Positions 23,759-33,108 of a stretch of DNA of 34,176 bases are shown one piece after another; position 1 is the first letter of the stretch, and each line of letters starts with the position of its first letter. Source of the stretch: Acidimicrobiaceae bacterium (GTDB lineage Bacteria > Actinomycetota > Acidimicrobiia > Acidimicrobiales > Bog-793). Below the pieces are notes generated by a model that made no database searches, was not told the DNA's origin, and saw only the letters and a program-made list of their open reading frames with translations. The position numbers and the translations under genes are program-made. The DNA is taken from positions 1 to 34,176 of the forward strand of contig PMVZ01000247.1 in NCBI GenBank assembly GCA_003166375.1, written 5' to 3'.

Positions 23759-24987
23759 GCAGCTCCGAGAGCCCTCTGCACGACGGAGACCACTTGCCTG
23801 ATATGGCGTACGCGGCAACGTTGGCAGGGCTCGATTCGATGACGCCGCAGCGTCTTCAGCGCTTGCTCCGCGGCCGCTCGGCAGAGGAGGTGTTCGCTGA
23901 TCTGCGCGCACCGAGAGCGCGTCTCGTCTCGCGCTTGATGCATGCCGAGGGGGCCCCGGACCAGCGCAACCCACGGACCGCGCAGATCGTCAATACCTGG
24001 CGGAGGGCATCGGTCGACACAGACCCCGCCTTTGTCTGGGAGCGATTGGTGGCATCGAACACGGTGGCCTACCGCCGGGGGTCGCCAGGATACCCGTCCC
24101 GCCTCGTTGATGACCGGGCTGCACCCGAGGTCGTGTTTGTTCGCGGGTCGATCGCTCAACTGGACCGGCCCTGTGTGGCTCTCGTGGGCACCAGGTCAGC
24201 GACGCACTACGGGTCTGGTGTCGCGGCCGAGCTCGGAGCGGACTTGTCGGATGCCGGTGTGGTCGTCGTTTCCGGCCTGGCTGCAGGCATCGACGCAGCG
24301 GCTCACGAGGGAGCGCTCGCGCCCGAGCGCCCTGCACCGCCCGTGGCCGTCGTCGGTGGGGGAGTCGACGTGGTCTACCCCGCCAGCAGCAACCGGCTCT
24401 GGGCTCGTTTGGAGCTCGCCGGGGGCATCCTCTCAGAAGCGGCACCGGGAGCGGCACCGGAAAGGTGGCGCTTCCCCCTTCGCAACAGGCTCATCGCGGC
24501 GCTCGCCCATGTCGTAGTTGTCGTCGAATCCCACAAGGGGGGCGGAGCGCTGCACACGGTGACGGCCGCGGACGAACGTGGGGTCACGGTGCTCGCGGTG
24601 CCGGGATCGGTGAGGAGTCCCGCGTCCGAAGGCACCAACTCCCTCATTGCAGACGGCTGCGGGGTGGCGCGAGACGCCGCCGATGTGCTTGCGGCGCTGG
24701 AGCTCGCCTGTGCCGGCAGCAACTACGCGCTTGGTCCGCGCACCGGGCCATGCGGACAGAGGGGCTTTGCTCGGAATTCCCCGCCAGCGGTCACCGCCCG
24801 TCTCTCACCGGACGAGCGTGCCGTGCTCGAGGCTCTCGAAGATGTTGCGACTCCGTTCGAGAGCGTGTGCGGGCGCTCCGGCCTGGGACTCGCCCTGACG
24901 GCGGTCACCCTCGAGCGTCTCGCGACGCTCGGTCTGGCTGCAAGATCGGGTTCCGGCTGGGAGCGCAGCGCCGCCGGGAGGCGATAG
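23755..24987 (+). CDS. dprA: DNA-processing protein DprA/Smf
   Basis: A 410-residue protein that loads RecA on incoming single-stranded DNA. The Rossmann-like core spans about 105-335: PGYPSRL, VALVGTRSATHYG, VVVSGLAAGIDAAAHEGAL, YPASSNRLW, FPLRNRLIAALAHVVVVVE and GTNSLIADG. A C-terminal winged-helix domain follows (LSPDERAVLEAL to the end). The extra N-terminal part is partly helical. GTG 23755 is chosen because it overlaps the comM stop (GTGA). ATG 23803 (MAYAATLAG) is an alternative. Together with comM this supports DNA uptake or repair capacity, though no uptake machinery is in view. Confidence 0.92.
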   Translation: MSSSESPLHDGDHLPDMAYAATLAGLDSMTPQRLQRLLRGRSAEEVFADLRAPRARLVSRLMHAEGAPDQRNPRTAQIVNTWRRASVDTDPAFVWERLVASNTVAYRRGSPGYPSRLVDDRAAPEVVFVRGSIAQLDRPCVALVGTRSATHYGSGVAAELGADLSDAGVVVVSGLAAGIDAAAHEGALAPERPAPPVAVVGGGVDVVYPASSNRLWARLELAGGILSEAAPGAAPERWRFPLRNRLIAALAHVVVVVESHKGGGALHTVTAADERGVTVLAVPGSVRSPASEGTNSLIADGCGVARDAADVLAALELACAGSNYALGPRTGPCGQRGFARNSPPAVTARLSPDERAVLEALEDVATPFESVCGRSGLGLALTAVTLERLATLGLAARSGSGWERSAAGRR

Positions 24988-25050
24988 AGCTGTCCCGTGG
25001 CGTCGGGGCCGCCAGGCAGGGTGTCCCCCCGTTGCTCTGGGCCGCGCGCC

Positions 25051-26163
25051 TCAGCCGGACAGCACGCTCAGAGGGTCGACCCAGTCGAGGTCGAGGGCCG
25101 ATGCCACAGCTGCGTTCGTGCAGCTGCCGCGCATTGTGTTGATACCGCCGCGGAGCACCGGGTCCGCCGCCGCCGCCGCCGCCACCCCTCGCTCGACGAG
25201 CTCGACGAGGTAGGGGAATGTGGCGTTGGTGAGCGCATATGTCGAGGTATGCGGCACCACGGCGGGCATGTTCCCGACTGCGTAATGGAGTACGTCATGC
25301 ACGAAGTAGGTGGGGTTCTCATGCGTCGTCTCATGTGTCGTCTCGATGCATCCACCTTGGTCAACGGCGACGTCGACGATGACCGCTCCCGCTCTCATGC
25401 CGGCGACCATCTCGTCGGTGATGACAACCGGCGCCCGCCCACCGGCGACCAGGACGGCGCCGATGACGAGATCAGCCTCGGAGATGGCGCGCTCGATCGA
25501 CCCGCGGTTCGATGCGAGGGTCATGATCCGGCCCTGGTGAATCTGGTCGACCCACCGCAGCCGGTCGATGTCCCGGTCGAGGAGCAGGACCTCGGCCTCC
25601 ATGCCTTGAGCGATCCACGCGGCGTTCCATCCCACGTGGCCGGCTCCGATGATCACCACGCGAGCCGGTCGTACGCCGGGGACGCCACCGAGCAAGATGC
25701 CTCGCGTTCCGTGTGGGGCCTCGAGGAAGTGCGCGCCGACCTGGGTCGCTATCCGACCGGCGACTTCGCTCATCGGAGCGAGAAGGGGCAGGTCGCCCGA
25801 GGGGAGCTGCACGGTCTCGTAGGCAACTCCGGTGGTCCCGGACTCGAGCAGAGCCTTGGCCACGCCCGGGTAGGCGGCGAGGTGGAGGTACGTGAACAAC
25901 ACGAGGTCAGGCCGCAGATACGAAAGCTCGGATTCCTGTGGTTCTTTCACTTTGCAGACAAGCTCCGCAGACCACGCAGTGTCCGCGTCGACCACGGTGG
26001 CTCCGGCGGCGGCGAAATCGGCATCGCTGAGGGACGATCCGGTGCCGGCCCCTGTCTCGACGAGCACCTTGTGGCCGAGCGACGTGAGTCCCCGGACGCC
26101 GTCAGGCGTGATGGCGACTCGGCCCTCCGCGACCTTCACCTCGGCAGGGACCCCGACGATCAT
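25051..26163 (-). CDS. ald: alanine dehydrogenase
   Basis: A 370-residue NAD-dependent enzyme interconverting L-alanine and pyruvate plus ammonia. Key features are the N-terminal GVPAEVKVAEGRVAITP, the pyruvate-binding lysine in CKVKEP (Lys73), TYLHLA (His94), APMSEVAGRIATQ, the NAD motif IIGAGHVG (about 170-177), VDVAVDQGGC and NPTYFVHDVLHYAVGNMPAVVPHTSTYAL split by conserved residues. The ATG start is unambiguous. A run of six alanines (RGVAAAAAAD) is coded by a GCC-rich tract near 25170. It is divergent from murD2, which needs a precursor bearing L-Ala, though Ald more often serves nitrogen metabolism. Confidence 0.94.
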   Translation of the reverse strand: MIVGVPAEVKVAEGRVAITPDGVRGLTSLGHKVLVETGAGTGSSLSDADFAAAGATVVDADTAWSAELVCKVKEPQESELSYLRPDLVLFTYLHLAAYPGVAKALLESGTTGVAYETVQLPSGDLPLLAPMSEVAGRIATQVGAHFLEAPHGTRGILLGGVPGVRPARVVIIGAGHVGWNAAWIAQGMEAEVLLLDRDIDRLRWVDQIHQGRIMTLASNRGSIERAISEADLVIGAVLVAGGRAPVVITDEMVAGMRAGAVIVDVAVDQGGCIETTHETTHENPTYFVHDVLHYAVGNMPAVVPHTSTYALTNATFPYLVELVERGVAAAAAADPVLRGGINTMRGSCTNAAVASALDLDWVDPLSVLSG

Positions 26164-26296
26164 GACAGGTCCGCCTGCTGCTGGCGCGGCGCAGCTACGG
26201 CTGCTTCAGTGATCATGGCTGCCACCTTCTGGTCCCCGACCGCTCGATTGTTCTGAACGCTGCAACGCTACCTTGGTGGCCGCCCGGCTCGCTCCA

Positions 26297-27721
26297 ATGG
26301 CTCGAACGCCTGTGTACCATCGCGGCGTGCCGCTGATAGGAGGTGTGGCGGCGCTCGCTGGTAGTCGCGTCGCGATATTCGGAGCAGGCATGGAAGGTCA
26401 GTCCTTCGCCCGGCGCGTCGGCCCGACCTGCGCCGAGCTTGTCGTCGTCGACGACATTGCGGGCGACGCCAGCGGACTTACGGGACCTCGCCAGGCGGTC
26501 GAGACCGAGTCGGCCGGGATCGATGTGCAGCCTCCGTCGGTCCTCGAAGATCGCCGTTTCGACTTCGTCGTCCACTCGCCGGGGATCTCGCGCTACGACG
26601 AACGCCTTGCAGCCGCGGCCCGGCTCGGGGCGGTGGTGACGACTCCGACCGCGCTGTTCATGGAGGACTTCCGGGACAGACGGGTAGTGGCCGTGACCGG
26701 TTCCAAAGGCAAGACGACCACTGCGATGCTCACAGCTGCTGCTCTCGGCGCCTACGGTCTCGACGTCGCTCTTGCCGGCAACATCGGCCGTCCCTTGACC
26801 GAGCTGTACGACGACCACGCCCATGACGTGTTCGTCCTCGAGATCTCGAGCTTTCAGGCTGCAGACGTGACGGTGTCGCCCTCGGTCGGCGTTCTCACGC
26901 TGCTGGCGCCGGACCACCTCGACTGGCATCGGAACCTCGAGAACTACTACGAGGACAAGCTCCGCCTGTTCTCGCATCGCGCCGATGTTCCCGTTGCGGT
27001 GAACGGATGCTGCGACGAGGCCGTCGCCCGGAGCTCCTCGCTGGCAGGCAGGGTCCTCTACGGCAACAGTGGTCCGGTGCGCCTCGACCGAGCCCAGGTC
27101 GTGGCGTCCGATCTCGGGCCCTTGGACCTAGGGGCGTTTCAACTGTTGGGCGAGCACAACCTCGTCAATGCCTGTGGTGCAATTACGGCCGCTCTCCTGG
27201 TCACCGGGGAGCTGCCCGATCAGAAACGGCTCGAACGCGAGCTCTCTCTCGTGACGGCGCCCCGTTCGAGGCTCGAGCCGATCGGCGACGTCGGCGGCGT
27301 CAGCTACATCGACGACGCGCTCGCGAGCAACCCGGAGGGGACGGTCGCAGCAGTGAAGGCTTTCGCCGGAACACGAGTGGCGTTGATCGTTGGAGGGCAC
27401 GACCGTGGCCTTGACTACGCACCGCTTGCCCGGGTGATCGATTCAAGCCTGCCGCAGCCGGTCGTATTCTGGATCGGGGACGCCGGCGCCGCGATCGCGA
27501 CGGCACTCGACGACATCTCGAGCCACGTCCAACGCCAACAAGTGCCGTCGCTCGAGGTTGCGGTCGACCTGGCGTCCTCCCGTCCGGACATCGCGGTCGT
27601 GCTGTTCTCGCCGGCATCGCCGACTCCCCGTGACGAAGGCTCCTACCTCGATCGCAGCCGGCGATTCAGGCAGGTCGCCGGCATCGGAGAAGGCCACTCG
27701 AGCCGCGTGGGGACCCTGTGA
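26297..27721 (+). CDS. murD2: MurD2-type UDP-MurNAc-L-Ala:L-glutamate ligase
   Basis: A 474-residue Mur ligase. The N-terminal Rossmann part has VAIFGAGMEGQSFARR. The ATPase has TGSKGKTTT (134-142), LEISSFQAAD (181-190) and APDHLDWH (204-211). The C-terminal domain has GGHDRGLDYAPLA. The usual MurD NDSKATNP is here DDALASNPEGT. Immediate coupling to MurL (GTGA overlap at 27718-27721) argues that it adds L-Glu, not D-Glu, to UDP-MurNAc-L-Ala, as in the MurD2/MurL pathway. Start choice is uncertain: ATG 26297 is preferred, while GTG 26327 is possible and GTG 26345 sits too close to its AGGAGG. Confidence 0.85.
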   Translation: MARTPVYHRGVPLIGGVAALAGSRVAIFGAGMEGQSFARRVGPTCAELVVVDDIAGDASGLTGPRQAVETESAGIDVQPPSVLEDRRFDFVVHSPGISRYDERLAAAARLGAVVTTPTALFMEDFRDRRVVAVTGSKGKTTTAMLTAAALGAYGLDVALAGNIGRPLTELYDDHAHDVFVLEISSFQAADVTVSPSVGVLTLLAPDHLDWHRNLENYYEDKLRLFSHRADVPVAVNGCCDEAVARSSSLAGRVLYGNSGPVRLDRAQVVASDLGPLDLGAFQLLGEHNLVNACGAITAALLVTGELPDQKRLERELSLVTAPRSRLEPIGDVGGVSYIDDALASNPEGTVAAVKAFAGTRVALIVGGHDRGLDYAPLARVIDSSLPQPVVFWIGDAGAAIATALDDISSHVQRQQVPSLEVAVDLASSRPDIAVVLFSPASPTPRDEGSYLDRSRRFRQVAGIGEGHSSRVGTL

Positions 27722-29142
27722 CGGCGCCTGAGTTGGCGACCGTCGAGACGTTCAGGATCGTCAGCTTCGACTTCGACGCTGCACGCAACATTGCCCGTTT
27801 CAACTACGCCTTCGACGGCACCCATAGCTTTCAGGAGGTCGTCGAGTTCGGTGGGTCTCCGCTCGGTTCGCGTGCAGGGCCCGGCATCGAGAGCGCGTTA
27901 CGGCTCCTGCATCTCGCTGCGGGCGTCAGTTACTACAAAGCGGCGGCGCCGGGAAGGATCGTCATCGAGACCGGCCCGCTCAGCAGCGGGGAGGCGGGGC
28001 TCGTCCACGACTTGTACGACAAGGGCCTGCGCGAGTTCGCGGTGACGAACGGCCTGGACGTGCCACTTCAGTTCGAGGTGGAGGCGGAACACGAGCCAGG
28101 ATCGGTGGCCCGGGCCGAGGCACTCGGCGAGGCCCCAGCGTCCCCGCCGGCTACAGGGCACTGTCATGACGCCCCCGGGGAGGGAGTCGCGGTGCCCATC
28201 GGCGGTGGGAAGGACTCGATCGTGCTGGTCGAGGCCCTGAAGGCAGCGAACCCGCCACCCGGGCTCGCGACCTGGCTGGTCGCGGTCAACTCGAAACCCG
28301 CCATGAAGCGCACCGCGGACGTTGCCGGCCTGCCGCTCGCCTCGATCACAAGGACCGTCTCGCCCCGGTTGATCGAGCTCAACTCGGCCGGGGCGCTCAA
28401 CGGCCACGTGCCGATCACAGCGATCGTGTCGCTGATCGTCGTGGCAGCGGGGTACGTCTACGGATATGACACGGCGCTCATGGCACTGGAACGCTCGGCC
28501 GACGAGGCCACCTCGTTCGTCGAGGACGCCGCGGTCAACCACCAGTGGAGCAAGAGCACAGAATGCGAGCTCGGGCTGCGGTCTGTGATCCGAGAATCGG
28601 TCTCCCGTGCGATCGAGTACTCCTCGCCATTGCGTTCGTGCGGTGAGATCGAGATCGCGAGGTGGTTCGCGGACCTGCCCGCCTACCACGCCGGGTTTCG
28701 AAGCTGCAATCAGGTGTATCGCTCCGACGCTCACTTCGATGCCTGGTGCGGGCGGTGCCCCAAGTGCCGGTTCGTGTTCCTGATGCTTGCCCCGTTTCTC
28801 GATCCCGATCGCCTCGCGGCGATCTTCGGTGAGAACCTCCTCGAGAACCTCCAGCAGGTCGAGGGATTCAGGGACTTGTTCGCCGCCGGGCGCAAGCCTT
28901 ACGAATGCGTCGGAGAGCAGCGCGAGTCGTTGCTTGCTTTCCTGCTCCTGCTCGAGAACCCCAAGTGGCGAGACGCCGCCGTTGTCGTGGCACTCCAGCC
29001 CGAGCTCGAGCAGAGCCGTCGGGGTGTCGTTGTGGATCTCGATGGCGATGTCCCTGTGATCGAGAGTGCAGAAGCAACCCGAGAGCGAGTCGTGAGGTTC
29101 GTCGCGCAGCTGCTGACGCGCGATCGAAGTCCGGAGCCGTGA
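27718..29142 (+). CDS. murL: MurL-type UDP-MurNAc-L-Ala-L-Glu epimerase
   Basis: A 474-residue protein matching the MurL family, which inverts the terminal L-Glu of UDP-MurNAc-L-Ala-L-Glu to D-Glu in an ATP-dependent reaction. Sequence landmarks are a PP-loop-like IGGGKDSIVLVEAL (GGGKDS at 162-167), AVNSKPAMKRTADVAGLP, LNGHVPITAIVSL (228-240), NHQWSKSTECE and a cysteine cluster WCGRCPKC (343-350). There is no membrane segment. The GTG start overlaps the murD2 stop. This pathway lets a cell make the D-Glu of peptidoglycan without glutamate racemase MurI. Confidence 0.88.
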   Translation: MTAPELATVETFRIVSFDFDAARNIARFNYAFDGTHSFQEVVEFGGSPLGSRAGPGIESALRLLHLAAGVSYYKAAAPGRIVIETGPLSSGEAGLVHDLYDKGLREFAVTNGLDVPLQFEVEAEHEPGSVARAEALGEAPASPPATGHCHDAPGEGVAVPIGGGKDSIVLVEALKAANPPPGLATWLVAVNSKPAMKRTADVAGLPLASITRTVSPRLIELNSAGALNGHVPITAIVSLIVVAAGYVYGYDTALMALERSADEATSFVEDAAVNHQWSKSTECELGLRSVIRESVSRAIEYSSPLRSCGEIEIARWFADLPAYHAGFRSCNQVYRSDAHFDAWCGRCPKCRFVFLMLAPFLDPDRLAAIFGENLLENLQQVEGFRDLFAAGRKPYECVGEQRESLLAFLLLLENPKWRDAAVVVALQPELEQSRRGVVVDLDGDVPVIESAEATRERVVRFVAQLLTRDRSPEP

Positions 29143-29281
29143 GCTCCAGGCACGCTGCCGCCGCGCACCAGGGTCCGTTCCGGCACTGCGGTGGGTCGGG
29201 CCTCGACACGTATGGACAGACCGACCGGGTGGTCAGCTTCACGCTGCGCCGGTCCGGTAGCCTGGACCTAGGCGCTCAGTC

Positions 29282-31309
29282 ATGATCCTCGACTCCATCC
29301 ACTCACCTTCCGATCTCAGGGCCCTCTCGCTCGTCGAGTGCGACCAGCTCGCGGCCGAGATCCGCGACTTCATCGTGGAGGCAGTGTCGCGTACCGGTGG
29401 GCACCTCGGTTCGAACCTCGGTGTTGTCGAGCTGACGCTTGCGCTGCACCGGGTCTTCAAGTCTCCCGAGGACATTCTCCTGTTCGACACCGGCCATCAG
29501 GCTTACGTCCACAAGCTCGTGACGGGGCGCCGCGAAGGCTTCGTCGGCCTCAAGCAGGAAGGTGGGCTCTCGGGCTACCCGTCGAGGGCGGAGTCCCCCC
29601 ATGACTGGGTCGAGAACTCCCATGCCTCGACAGCTCTCAGCTACGCGCACGGCATCGCCACGGCTCTTAGTCTGGAGGGCAAGAGCGATCCGGCAAGTGG
29701 AGGACGTCACGTCGTGGCGGTGGTCGGCGACGGCGCTCTCACCGGCGGGATGGCCTATGAGGCGCTCAACAACCTCGGCCATTCCAGCACCAGGGTGCTG
29801 GTCGTGCTCAATGACAACGGTCGAAGCTACGCACCGACGGTCTCGAGGCTGTCGGTCTCGCTGACCCAGTTACGGCTGGACCCGCGCTACTTGCAAGTAC
29901 GTGATCGGGTGCGCCATCTGGTGGAGGACCTTCCGGGCGGCGTCTCGTCGCTCGCGTTCACTTCGTTCCATGGGCTGAGTGCGGCCATCCGGGAGGTCGT
30001 CGAGCCGCGGATGTTCTTCGAGGCGCTCGGAATCCGCTACACGGGACCCATCGACGGCCACGACGTCGGCGCGCTCGAGCAGGCCCTGCGCCGAGCCGCG
30101 AGCTGGCAAGGCCCCATCGTCCTTCATGTCGTCACCACCAAGGGGAAGGGCTACGCGCCTGCAGAGGCTGACGAGATCGCCTGCCTCCACGACCTGAAGC
30201 CTGCGTCGCCGGCACCGGCGAGCCGGTCCGGCGGACACCCGTCGGCACGTCCGGGGTCTCAGCAGGTTGCCGGGTCTCAGGTGACGGGGTCGACCGACGA
30301 CGACGGGTTGCCCGGCCCCGTCGATGCCGGGGAGAGCTACGCCGAGATCTTCTCGACTGCGCTCGTGGATCTGGCCGCCTCCGACGAGCGCATAGTGGCG
30401 ATCACCGCAGCTATGCCCGGCCCGACTGGGCTTCTGGCGTTCCAGGATCGTTACCCGCATCGCTTCATGGACGTCGGCATCGCCGAGCAGCACGCGCTCA
30501 CAGCTGCGGCTGGGATGGCGATGAGCGGCCTGCGTCCGGTCGTCGCCGTGTACTCGACGTTCCTCGGCCGAGCGGTGGACCAGTGGAACCTCGACATCGG
30601 GCTTCACAAGCTGCCGGTCGTGATCTGCGCCGGCCGGGCGGGGGTCACCGGGGATGACGGGCCGAGCCATCACGGCATCTACGACCTTGTCCAAGCGCTG
30701 CAGATACCAGGTTGCACGATCTTCTGCCCAGCCGAGACCGCCGAGATCGCCCCGATGCTCGCCGAAGCACTCAAGCTCGACGGTCCCTCTTTGATCCGGT
30801 TCCCGAAGACGCCGTCGCCGGGTCCGCTCGCCACGCCGGGGACCGGGCTCAAGGCCCGCAAGCTCCGAAAGGGGACTGGCGAGGTTGTCCTCGTTGGCGT
30901 CGGCAAGATGACGCGTGCGGTTCTCGCAGCGGCGGAGGAGCTTTTCAACGACGGCATCGAGACAGACGTCTTCGACGTCAGGGTCGTCCGCCCGGCCGAC
31001 CCCGACCTGCTGGAGGCGATCGCACGCTCGAGACTCGTCGTCACCGCCGAGGACGGGCTCGCTCATGGTGGAGCCGGCTCTTATCTCGTCGGCGAGGCCG
31101 ATCGCGTCGCCGACGCAAGCGCGCTCGATGGACCGCGCCAGGTCGTGCTCGGCGTCCCGACGGAATTCTTGAGGCACGCCAAGCCTGACGTGATCCTTTC
31201 CCGGCTCGGGCTAGATGGCGCTGGAATCGCGGAGGTCACGCGTAGGGCGCTCGCGAGGCGCCGGCGGATCGAGCGAGCGCAGCAGGCCGAACCGCTCAAG
31301 CAGGGCTGA
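29282..31309 (+). CDS. dxs: 1-deoxy-D-xylulose-5-phosphate synthase
   Basis: A 675-residue thiamine-diphosphate enzyme joining pyruvate and glyceraldehyde 3-phosphate, the first step of the MEP isoprenoid pathway. Motifs are GGHLGSNLGVVELT (His41), DTGHQAYVHK, the ThDP/Mg motif GDGALTGGMAYEALNN (149-164) with NDNGRSYAPTVSRL, TTKGKGYAPAE and catalytic Glu402 in DVGIAEQHA. The Ala/Pro/Ser/Gly-rich segment at about 305-350, where the two halves join, is longer and less ordered than usual. ATG 29282 lacks a clear ribosome site. TAGCCT about 17 bases upstream may be a -10 box, which would give a very short leader. Confidence 0.95.
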   Translation: MILDSIHSPSDLRALSLVECDQLAAEIRDFIVEAVSRTGGHLGSNLGVVELTLALHRVFKSPEDILLFDTGHQAYVHKLVTGRREGFVGLKQEGGLSGYPSRAESPHDWVENSHASTALSYAHGIATALSLEGKSDPASGGRHVVAVVGDGALTGGMAYEALNNLGHSSTRVLVVLNDNGRSYAPTVSRLSVSLTQLRLDPRYLQVRDRVRHLVEDLPGGVSSLAFTSFHGLSAAIREVVEPRMFFEALGIRYTGPIDGHDVGALEQALRRAASWQGPIVLHVVTTKGKGYAPAEADEIACLHDLKPASPAPASRSGGHPSARPGSQQVAGSQVTGSTDDDGLPGPVDAGESYAEIFSTALVDLAASDERIVAITAAMPGPTGLLAFQDRYPHRFMDVGIAEQHALTAAAGMAMSGLRPVVAVYSTFLGRAVDQWNLDIGLHKLPVVICAGRAGVTGDDGPSHHGIYDLVQALQIPGCTIFCPAETAEIAPMLAEALKLDGPSLIRFPKTPSPGPLATPGTGLKARKLRKGTGEVVLVGVGKMTRAVLAAAEELFNDGIETDVFDVRVVRPADPDLLEAIARSRLVVTAEDGLAHGGAGSYLVGEADRVADASALDGPRQVVLGVPTEFLRHAKPDVILSRLGLDGAGIAEVTRRALARRRRIERAQQAEPLKQG

Positions 31310-31370
31310 CAGTCCGAGCGGGCTGAGAGCTCTGGTCGGGAGGACGGTGCCGGGCAACGCCGGCGGCCGG

Positions 31371-32132
31371 TCAGAACAGGCGGGCGTCACCGGGCTGTTC
31401 AGTTTCACCGGGCTCTTCCCCAGCGATGGGCTCTCCGAGATCGGGCCCTTCCTCACGTGCGTCGTTGAGCCTGGTCGACACGCGGAACGTCTCGAGTGCC
31501 CCCGGCGGCGCAGGACGGATGAACCGGCCGAGCTCGCCTGGCGGGAGTGGCTCGGGAGACAGCCACTCCTCGAGATCCTCTTCGGCGATCAGCACGGGCA
31601 TGCGGTCGTGGACGCGAGCCACGAGCTCGTTCGCGTCCGTGGTGAGGATCGTGCAGGTGTGAACAGGCGTCGCAGACTCGGCGTCTCGAGGTCGCCACTG
31701 CTCCCAGAGACCGCCGATGAGGAGCAGGCCGGAGCCTGCTGAAGCCCGGAAGCACCAGGGCTGCTTGCGTCGGGTCGGGTCCCCTCTGGCCGCCGGGGCC
31801 CACTCGTAGAAGGCGTCAGCGGGAACGATGCAGCGCTGCCGGTCGACTGCGCTGCGGAACATCGGCTTGTCCTTGACGGTCTCCGCCTTCGCGTTGAAAG
31901 CGCGGGCCCCGATCGACGGGTCCTTCGCCCACCACGGCACCAGGCCCCAACGAAAGGCGGAGAGGCGCCGGAGCCCGGGATCCGCCAGAGGCACTGTCAC
32001 CGCGAGCACCGTCGCCTGCGGTGCGACGTTCCAACGCGGGACCAGAAGCTCGGCAGGGACGTCCACCTTGTCCACCTCGAGCAAGCGGGCGATCTCCTCG
32101 ACAGGGCGGCTCGCGACGAAACGACCACACAT
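31371..32132 (-). CDS. SOS-response-associated (SRAP/HMCES-YedK) protein
   Basis: A 253-residue SRAP-domain protein that crosslinks to abasic sites in single-stranded DNA through its N-terminal cysteine. Cys2 follows the start Met directly. Other conserved residues are Asn35 (RWNVAPQ), WGLVPWWAKD, Asn80 (ARAFNAKAET), Glu110 (DAFYEW) and His175 (VHDRMPV). The last 30 residues are an acidic, Gly/Pro-rich tail (EEGPDLGEPIAGEEPGETEQ). It is convergent with dxs. Confidence 0.93.
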   Translation of the reverse strand: MCGRFVASRPVEEIARLLEVDKVDVPAELLVPRWNVAPQATVLAVTVPLADPGLRRLSAFRWGLVPWWAKDPSIGARAFNAKAETVKDKPMFRSAVDRQRCIVPADAFYEWAPAARGDPTRRKQPWCFRASAGSGLLLIGGLWEQWRPRDAESATPVHTCTILTTDANELVARVHDRMPVLIAEEDLEEWLSPEPLPPGELGRFIRPAPPGALETFRVSTRLNDAREEGPDLGEPIAGEEPGETEQPGDARLF

Positions 32133-32197
32133 CGCCTGGAACGCTACCGGTACGCGCGCGCCGGGAGCGCAGCGTCATTCTGGCGCCGTGGTGAGTC

Positions 32198-33100
32198 TCA
32201 TTCGACGGTGCGGTGGACCGTGTCGACTGCGCATGTGTCCACGATGTCCTCGGCGCAAGGCTCGCATTCCATCTCCAGGGTCGCGTGCGCAACATGGAAG
32301 CGGTTGTGGACCGAGGTCTTCACCCGTTCCCCGACGATCTGGGCCTCTTCGAGACTCGGGTGCCCGTCGAGCACGAGGTGGGCTGAGAGGGCCCTGACGT
32401 CGCTCGACAGGCTCCAGCAGTGGAGGTCGTGGACCGCCGTCACTCCTTCGATGGCGGAGATCGCCGAGGCGAGCGCGGCGACGTCGAGGTCGGGCGGGGT
32501 CGACTCGAGCAGGACATCCAGGCTCGCGCGTACGAGCCGCCAGGCCTCGGCCCCGATGAGCAGGGTGATCAGCAGTGCGACGGCCGGGTCGATCACCTCG
32601 AAACGCCCCGTCGCGAGGATCACGGCCCCTGCCACGATCACACCGAGCGCGGCGGCCGCGTCCCCGGTGAAATGCAGGGCCACGGCCTTGAAGTTCAGGT
32701 CCCTGGTGTGCTCGCGCAGCAACAGAGCAGCGACCGCGTTGCCCAGCAGGCCGGCCGCCGCGACGATCACCACGAGCGCGCCGTGCACGTGGGCGGGGTG
32801 GGCGAGCCGATAAGCGCCGAGCGTGAGCACGCCGAGGCCAACGACAACGATCGCGGTCGCGTTGGCGAGGGCAGCGAGGATGGTGGCCCTGTGGTACCCG
32901 AAGGATCTCGAGGCCGTCGCAGGCCTGAGCGCCAGCCTGGTGGCGACGAGGGCCAGACCGAGCGCCGCGGCGTCGGCCAAGTCGTGCCCGGCAGTCGCCA
33001 CCAGACCTGTCGAATGGGCGAACACCCCGCCAGCGGCTTCGGCCACGACAAGGATCAGGTCGACGATGAGAGCCAGCACCAGCCGGCGCGATCGCGTCAT
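32198..33100 (-). CDS. cation diffusion facilitator (CDF) family metal transporter
   Basis: A 300-residue transporter with six membrane helices, expected to export divalent metals such as Zn2+, Co2+ or Cd2+ against protons. The transport-site pairs are His39/Asp43 (GHDLAD) and His143/Asp147 (HFTGD), as in Zn-type CDFs. FGYHR follows the second helix. The cytoplasmic C-terminal domain (about 205-300) has AVHDLHCWSLSSD and ends in a Cys/His-bearing tail (ECEPCAEDIVDTCAV). ATG 33100 is used; a TTG 81 bases upstream would overlap the previous gene and add only Arg-rich sequence. It starts eight bases after the nucleotidyltransferase stop, so they are co-transcribed. Confidence 0.88.
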   Translation of the reverse strand: MTRSRRLVLALIVDLILVVAEAAGGVFAHSTGLVATAGHDLADAAALGLALVATRLALRPATASRSFGYHRATILAALANATAIVVVGLGVLTLGAYRLAHPAHVHGALVVIVAAAGLLGNAVAALLLREHTRDLNFKAVALHFTGDAAAALGVIVAGAVILATGRFEVIDPAVALLITLLIGAEAWRLVRASLDVLLESTPPDLDVAALASAISAIEGVTAVHDLHCWSLSSDVRALSAHLVLDGHPSLEEAQIVGERVKTSVHNRFHVAHATLEMECEPCAEDIVDTCAVDTVHRTVE

Positions 33101-33108
33101 CGGACGCC

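Noticed and set aside
25160-25190. GCC trinucleotide run as a possible repeat element
   Set aside because: It encodes a run of alanines within ald, a common result of high-GC coding.
24997-26256. 419-codon plus-strand open frame opposite ald
   Set aside because: Antisense of a clear alanine dehydrogenase; translation is rich in Arg, Asp, Gly and His without motifs.
29870-31177. 435-codon minus-strand open frame inside dxs
   Set aside because: Antisense shadow produced by high GC content; dxs motifs are intact on the plus strand.
31310-31370. CCGG-rich inverted pieces as a terminator between dxs and the SRAP gene
   Set aside because: Short, overlapping CCGG words only; no single stable stem with a T-run can be defined.
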